Below are positions 60,406 to 64,000 of a stretch of DNA of 64,000 nt, piece by piece. Below the pieces are notes generated by a model. It was not told the DNA's origin. It ran no database searches and saw only the letters and a list, made by a program, of their open reading frames with translations. Source of the stretch: Marinobacter halodurans (GTDB taxonomy: Bacteria; Pseudomonadota; Gammaproteobacteria; Pseudomonadales; Oleiphilaceae); assembly GCF_004327985.1 (NCBI RefSeq), contig NZ_SJDL01000024.1, positions 18,333 through 82,332 on the forward strand, read 5' to 3'. The position numbers and the translations under genes were made by a program. The stretch's first letter is position 1. Each line of letters opens with the position of its first letter.

Positions 60406-60555
60406 GAGTGGGCACCGCCGGATATCAGGCTTAAACTGATCAAAGTTGGGGTCGTCATCATCCGCAATACCCGCCGGGTCCGGGTGCTGATGAGTGGCAG
60501 TTACCCCTTTAAGGATGAACTCTCTGACCTGGTGCGCCGCCTGGTTCCTGGATAG
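60406..60555 (+). pseudogene. 3' remnant of a DDE transposase gene, IS1380-like
   Basis: After a stop at 60403-60405 the frame reads 'DIRLKLIKVGVVIIRNTRRVRVLMSG' and 'SYPFKDELSDLVRRLVPG' up to TAG 60553-60555. The 'KVGxxxxRNTRRVRxxLSxxYP' block is the conserved C-terminal end of IS1380-type transposases. Nothing of the catalytic core remains upstream, where the ior cytochrome gene ends at 60325. The GC-rich sequence 60556-60600 could be an old insertion-sequence end, but no terminal repeat or target duplication can be shown. Confidence 0.6.
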
Positions 60556-60892
60556 AACCCCGGGCTCCCCCGGCCCGACTCAATGGGGGTTAGGGGGCAG
60601 TGTGTCCGGATGGCAGGAATTGGCCAACTATTAGGCAATCATGCCTGCAGCTGAGTGGTTGTGGCGGTAATCTACCCAGCCTGCGAGACTTGCTGGGTAG
60701 CTATGAGAAATCCGGGCTAAAACTATTTGATATTTTATGATTTTCTTTCATCGCTTTATCATAACTGTTTTGGTTTGACCCGTTGTATCCTGAAGCGAAT
60801 TTAAGCGGTTTTGGTAGTGTGAACGCAGCTATCCAAAATCTTATATTAACGTGCAAAATCCGAATTCGTCTGTGAAGGTCTCTTGCGCGTTT
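60556..60892. other. AT-rich spacer with one perfect stem-loop
   Basis: About 340 bases without a gene; GC falls sharply after 60700. ctacccagc (60672-60680) and gctgggtag (60692-60700) form a nine-base-pair stem with an 11-base loop. It lies downstream of the effector/immunity pair read from the other strand and may be their transcript end, or part of the old insertion sequence. Confidence 0.45.
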
Positions 60893-61288
60893 TTAATTGC
60901 CTGTAGATGAGCAGCTTATCTGTTTTTTATAAGCATGAATCCGACACTTCTGCTCATTCCACGGTGCAGCTACCGTAAAATACACGCTACCTGCAAAAAC
61001 AGTCATTTTTACCGGGTAGATTGTAGGGGAATCTTTCTCTAGATTTAGCCCGCTGTTACCGAGTTCGCAGTAGCGGTTAGATGTTCCTTCGTCTGTGAGT
61101 TTTACGGTGATGCATGGGTCATTTTTTTTGACGTAAGCAACAATATCTTCTTTCTGGCTCTTGAAGTCGAAATTTGTTTGATAATAAACGATGTTGTCGA
61201 TATCAAAGCTTTTATTGCTTTCCAGTTTGCTGCTGGATGCATGGGCAAAGCAAGGTATGAGTAGAGCTATAAACGTAATTCGTTTCAT
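60893..61288 (-). CDS. Small exported protein, candidate immunity protein of the adjacent effector
   Basis: 131 residues. Signal peptide 'MKRITFIALLIPCFAHA', no lipobox, and a mature part of about 113 residues with four cysteines ('DPCITV', 'RYCELG', 'QKCRIH', 'ISCSS'), so two disulfides could form in the periplasm. Base composition is much more AT-rich than the window. Its ATG overlaps the stop of the effector gene (ATGA, four bases). No known family recognised; the immunity role is inferred from coupling, export and the periplasmic target (peptidoglycan) of the effector. Confidence 0.7.
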   Translation of the reverse strand: MKRITFIALLIPCFAHASSSKLESNKSFDIDNIVYYQTNFDFKSQKEDIVAYVKKNDPCITVKLTDEGTSNRYCELGNSGLNLEKDSPTIYPVKMTVFAGSVYFTVAAPWNEQKCRIHAYKKQISCSSTGN

Positions 61289-63522
61289 CGCAACCTCTTT
61301 GACCTTTGTAGTATCCTGTTGTTGCTAACGCCGTATTTAGTATTCCATTCATTAGATGAAATTACATCGTAGAACTGCGATTTTATCCCAGTACGGTCGT
61401 TTTTTATATCGCTCACCAGCGCAGGCATAAACCAAGCTCGGGTTTTCGGCTTATTATCTCCCCGGAATCTAAGATCGACAAGAACATCTTGAATGCTTTT
61501 GGGTAGTTTGTCCCAGTTGAGAACATGAGTTGGATCATAGGTTCTTTCTACGTCAGATTTGCTGATCAGTCTTTTAGTTTCTTTTATGTATTCATTATAG
61601 ACTTCTAAGAATAAGAAGTGTTGTTGCTTTCGAGTGATTGTTTGTTCTTTTTTTGGCACTTTGGCATCTAGTGTCTGAAGGTGTGAATAGGCAGCGGATC
61701 TGGTTTTTCCTGCGCCGCTTTGTAGCCAAGATAGGAGCTTAGGTGATATAGGTTTGCAACTATTTGAAACAGCCGAAAACAGTCGATAGACCTCATTCTT
61801 GCTTCGTTTTCCAATATCCAGCCCTCTACCAATTGTTATGCCGGAGTTTCCGATGACGGTGCCTTTATTATTGGGTACGTGAGGGACGCGCGAAAAGAAA
61901 TCGCTGCTTTCTATATCATTTCCTTCGATGTCGAAAGTAAGCTGGCCTTTGGGGACAGTTAGCCATCTTTCGTTCATCTCGTCATCTAAAGACAGTTCGT
62001 TAAAGATGAAAGGGTAGAAATGATACAGAGGGCTTGTCAGTACTCCAAGTCGTGTTGCACCAGCTATCCATCCAAGCTGACGAGCCCTTTCTGTTTCATG
62101 ATCGATAAGGTTCTGAGTCGCGGAGCTTGGGAATAGTTGCAGAAATCGATCGAAAGCTGACTGAGAGAAGTCTTTCGACCACTCACTGCGATGTTTGGCA
62201 ACGATCTTGTGACGTTCACAGGCGCTGGCTTTATCTTTGAGCCTTTCCCGAACAGTCTCCGCGTCAAGAATTTCTGGATTCGACTCATCATTCGACGAGC
62301 AGAGAGACTGGAAGAATTCAGATACATTTTCCGGATCAAGCACACCATCGCTGTCGCTACCGTCAACCAGTCGAAACCCCTCATCCTGCCACTTCTTCGA
62401 GTTGACGACGTCCTCGACGCCATCTTCCGGGCTGAAGACTTCAAGGTGGATCATGGCATTGCCGGTCTTGCCGCCTTCCAGGCCGGCGGGGCTTTCGTAT
62501 AGGCCCAGATAGCCAATGGTATCGCCCGCGCGGATCGGAACCGGGTTTGGAAGTTCGTAGAGTTTGCCCAATTGGGTGGGGGTTTCGGAAACGATATCGA
62601 TGTACTGCTCTTCAACGCAGATCCATTGGCTGCAGCCCGATTTGGGGAGCTCGCAGCGGGCCATCTTGCGGGCCTGGCCGCCGATTTCCTGAAGCTGGAC
62701 GCGATGGGCATCGAAGCGAATCCTGGTGCCGGCGCTGATGGAGTGGGCCGGATCGCCCGCCAGTTTGTGGCCGGTTTGTCCCTTGTTCGGTTTGGGATCG
62801 GCGCGACCGTTCATACCCCTGTTCAATGTGGCTTCGACCTGATCGTAAATCCAGCTTGGCCGGCTGACTGAGACTTGTTCCATGACCGCTTCATCTTTGG
62901 CAATCCACAGGGTGTCCGTGCCCTTGGTCGCCAGAACCTGGCTGTTGCTCACACCCTCCGACAGCATCCGGATGCGCATGAAATCATAGGTAACGCCGTT
63001 GATCTGGCCTTGTTGAATGGCTTCTCCTTCCACCGGCTCAAAGGTTTCGCCAACGGGCAGTGTGACTGCGGGTACTTGCTGACCGTTCTGGGGCACGCTA
63101 TTGCGCACGTTTCTGCGCTGGGCCAGGCGGTAACGCTCGGCTGAAGGCCACTCTTTCCAGGGGCAAAGGTGCATGTACAGGGAATAGTAGGTAAACCCCT
63201 GTTTATGGCCTTCGTCATCTTCCTGTTGGTAGTGGTGGCGGACCAGGCAGAAGCTGTTGGAATACTGGAGTGTTTCACCTTTGAACTCGCTGGTGAGGTA
63301 ATCCTCCATCATCCGGTAGGCGACCACTTCGCCGTCGGCAATGCAGCGGACCGGATGAGTATCCCGGGCCCAGGGCGCGGCGTCCTCGCTGATGTGGATG
63401 CCGCCATGCCAGGTCTGGGTGGTGAGCAGGTACAGGTCATCACCCGCATCCTGGATCAGCTTGCTCAGTTCCTCGGCGTTCTCGAATTCCGTGCCGTCCT
63501 GCTTGACTATCGGCAACCGCAT
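61285..63522 (-). CDS. Type VI secretion effector: degenerate M23-like N-terminus, pesticin-type muramidase C-terminus
   Basis: 745 residues. N-terminal half resembles an M23 peptidase split by an insertion: 'TWHGGIHIS' (H39, H43), 'YYSLYMHL' (H118) and 'GNAMIHLEVF' (H359), but the canonical HxxxD and HxH are incomplete. The C-terminal 218 residues match pesticin/T4-lysozyme-like muramidases: 'FDIEGND' (E533), 'NSGITIGRGLDIGKRS' (T563, D569), 'ITRKQQHF' and 'LNWDKLPKSIQDVLVDL'. E/T/D correspond to the catalytic residues of pesticin. It begins five bases after vgrG, with AAGGA inside the vgrG end, so it should be delivered with VgrG. GC drops near residue 385, the junction of carrier and toxin. 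Confidence 0.83.
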   Translation of the reverse strand: MRLPIVKQDGTEFENAEELSKLIQDAGDDLYLLTTQTWHGGIHISEDAAPWARDTHPVRCIADGEVVAYRMMEDYLTSEFKGETLQYSNSFCLVRHHYQQEDDEGHKQGFTYYSLYMHLCPWKEWPSAERYRLAQRRNVRNSVPQNGQQVPAVTLPVGETFEPVEGEAIQQGQINGVTYDFMRIRMLSEGVSNSQVLATKGTDTLWIAKDEAVMEQVSVSRPSWIYDQVEATLNRGMNGRADPKPNKGQTGHKLAGDPAHSISAGTRIRFDAHRVQLQEIGGQARKMARCELPKSGCSQWICVEEQYIDIVSETPTQLGKLYELPNPVPIRAGDTIGYLGLYESPAGLEGGKTGNAMIHLEVFSPEDGVEDVVNSKKWQDEGFRLVDGSDSDGVLDPENVSEFFQSLCSSNDESNPEILDAETVRERLKDKASACERHKIVAKHRSEWSKDFSQSAFDRFLQLFPSSATQNLIDHETERARQLGWIAGATRLGVLTSPLYHFYPFIFNELSLDDEMNERWLTVPKGQLTFDIEGNDIESSDFFSRVPHVPNNKGTVIGNSGITIGRGLDIGKRSKNEVYRLFSAVSNSCKPISPKLLSWLQSGAGKTRSAAYSHLQTLDAKVPKKEQTITRKQQHFLFLEVYNEYIKETKRLISKSDVERTYDPTHVLNWDKLPKSIQDVLVDLRFRGDNKPKTRAWFMPALVSDIKNDRTGIKSQFYDVISSNEWNTKYGVSNNRILQRSKRLR

Positions 63523-63527
63523 GAATA

Positions 63528-64000
63528 TCAGTCCTTCCTAACCATTGAGAACAGGACAAAGCCTTCGTCGTCCTGCTCCTTGTCGTCTTCCTGAGTGGCT
63601 TCGCTTGCCGTACTCGATGCGCTGGATGTGCCTTGGACGGCTGTGGTCGCCGTTGCCTCGGGCGTCGTATCAGCCGAAGCGGTGGTGCGAGTGGACGTGT
63701 CAGCAAGCGCATCCGGCTTTACAGCGTTGTGGGCGTTCTTGTCCAGGGCTTGCGGGATGACGGGTGTTGCTGCGGCAGCCGCTGTTCCGCTCCCCGGCGC
63801 CCCGCCGGAATTCATCTTGATCATCGGCCCGGAGACGGTGACGCCGCTGGGGTCGACTTTGACGAAGCTGCCGCCGGCCTTGAGGGTGATTTCGGCGCCG
63901 GCCTCGACGACGATCTTCATACCCGCTTTGTGGTGGATCTCGGTGCCCGCTTCCACCAGTTGGGCTTTGCCCTGTTTGCTGTGGTGGGTACCGCCGACCG
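63528..64000 (-). CDS. vgrG: Type VI secretion spike protein VgrG, C-terminal part
   Basis: The frame is open to the window edge, so the N-terminal part is missing. 'THHSKQGKAQLVEAGTEIHHKAGMKIVVEAGAEITLKAGGSFVKVDPSGVTVSGPMIKMNSGGAPGSG' is the needle region of VgrG (repeating AGxxI beta-helix, DUF2345-type). A Pro/Ala/Thr/Ser-rich acidic tail of about 85 residues follows, probably the docking extension for the effector. Stop TGA 63528-63530. Part of a T6SS vgrG-effector-immunity module read from right to left. Confidence 0.9.
   Translation of the reverse strand, partial: VGGTHHSKQGKAQLVEAGTEIHHKAGMKIVVEAGAEITLKAGGSFVKVDPSGVTVSGPMIKMNSGGAPGSGTAAAAATPVIPQALDKNAHNAVKPDALADTSTRTTASADTTPEATATTAVQGTSSASSTASEATQEDDKEQDDEGFVLFSMVRKD

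Overview
The window reads as a high-GC gammaproteobacterial chromosome segment, most like a marine aerobic heterotroph of the Marinobacter type. This is inferred from protein character (OprI/Lpp lipoprotein, type II NADH dehydrogenase, PF10118-type hydrolase with an AraC regulator, Aap amino-acid ABC system) and not from any database match. Genes are compact with good Shine-Dalgarno sites. Nothing suggests a plasmid, and no CRISPR array or intact prophage is visible.

Layout. 1-1.7 kb: the end of a sodium:solute symporter and a radical SAM protein. 2.2-6.4 kb: aapJQMP, a complete polar amino-acid ABC importer behind a sigma-54-type promoter. 6.7-18.8 kb: a secreted multidomain metallophosphoesterase, a PEBP protein, ndh with a structured leader, a sterol-desaturase-family protein whose 3' end runs into a tRNA-Gly(CCC) gene, a CHASE-PAS-GGDEF diguanylate cyclase, the K+/H+ antiporter nhaP2 and a CobW GTPase under a clear Zur box. 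18.9-24.1 kb: envelope genes (two L,D-transpeptidases, the OprI lipoprotein, a slipin/NfeD pair, an SDR). 24.3-26.2 kb: metal homeostasis, namely a GDT1/MneA-type Mn exporter behind a yybP-ykoY Mn riboswitch, a siderophore ferric reductase with a Fur-like site, and the stump of an ABC ATPase. 26-42.5 kb: transporters and regulators (two MFS proteins, a MarR/SlyA repressor, a WYL regulator of BrxR/CapW type, two AraC regulators), a secreted nuclease, hydrolases, SDR, DJ-1/PfpI and CorA.

42.5-56 kb is a complete assimilatory nitrate system: nirD, nirB, a NasC-like flavoprotein, nrtABD, nasS, nasT and nasA. The three structural transcription units each have a sigma-54-like -24/-12 element followed by a leader with an RNA hairpin (six-base loop with A at position 1 and G at position 4) that overlaps an intrinsic terminator. 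This is the signature of ANTAR antitermination by NasT, whose gene, together with the nitrate sensor gene nasS, lies inside the cluster. Nitrogen limitation (sigma-54/NtrC) and nitrate (NasS-NasT) would therefore be integrated on the same transcripts. A 142-bp hairpin element of MITE type sits between promoter and leader of nrtABD.

57-60.3 kb holds a second molybdenum enzyme (isoquinoline 1-oxidoreductase type, IorA-IorB plus a dihaem cytochrome). 60.4-64 kb is a horizontally acquired-looking, AT-rich type VI secretion module: the end of a VgrG, a chimeric effector with a degenerate M23-like N-terminus and a pesticin/T4-lysozyme-like C-terminus, and a small exported candidate immunity protein, next to a transposase remnant.

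Two copies of a composite palindromic repeat of about 290 bp lie in the spacers at 38.3 and 50.8 kb. They show paired (compensatory) base changes in their stems and are the least explained structures in the window.
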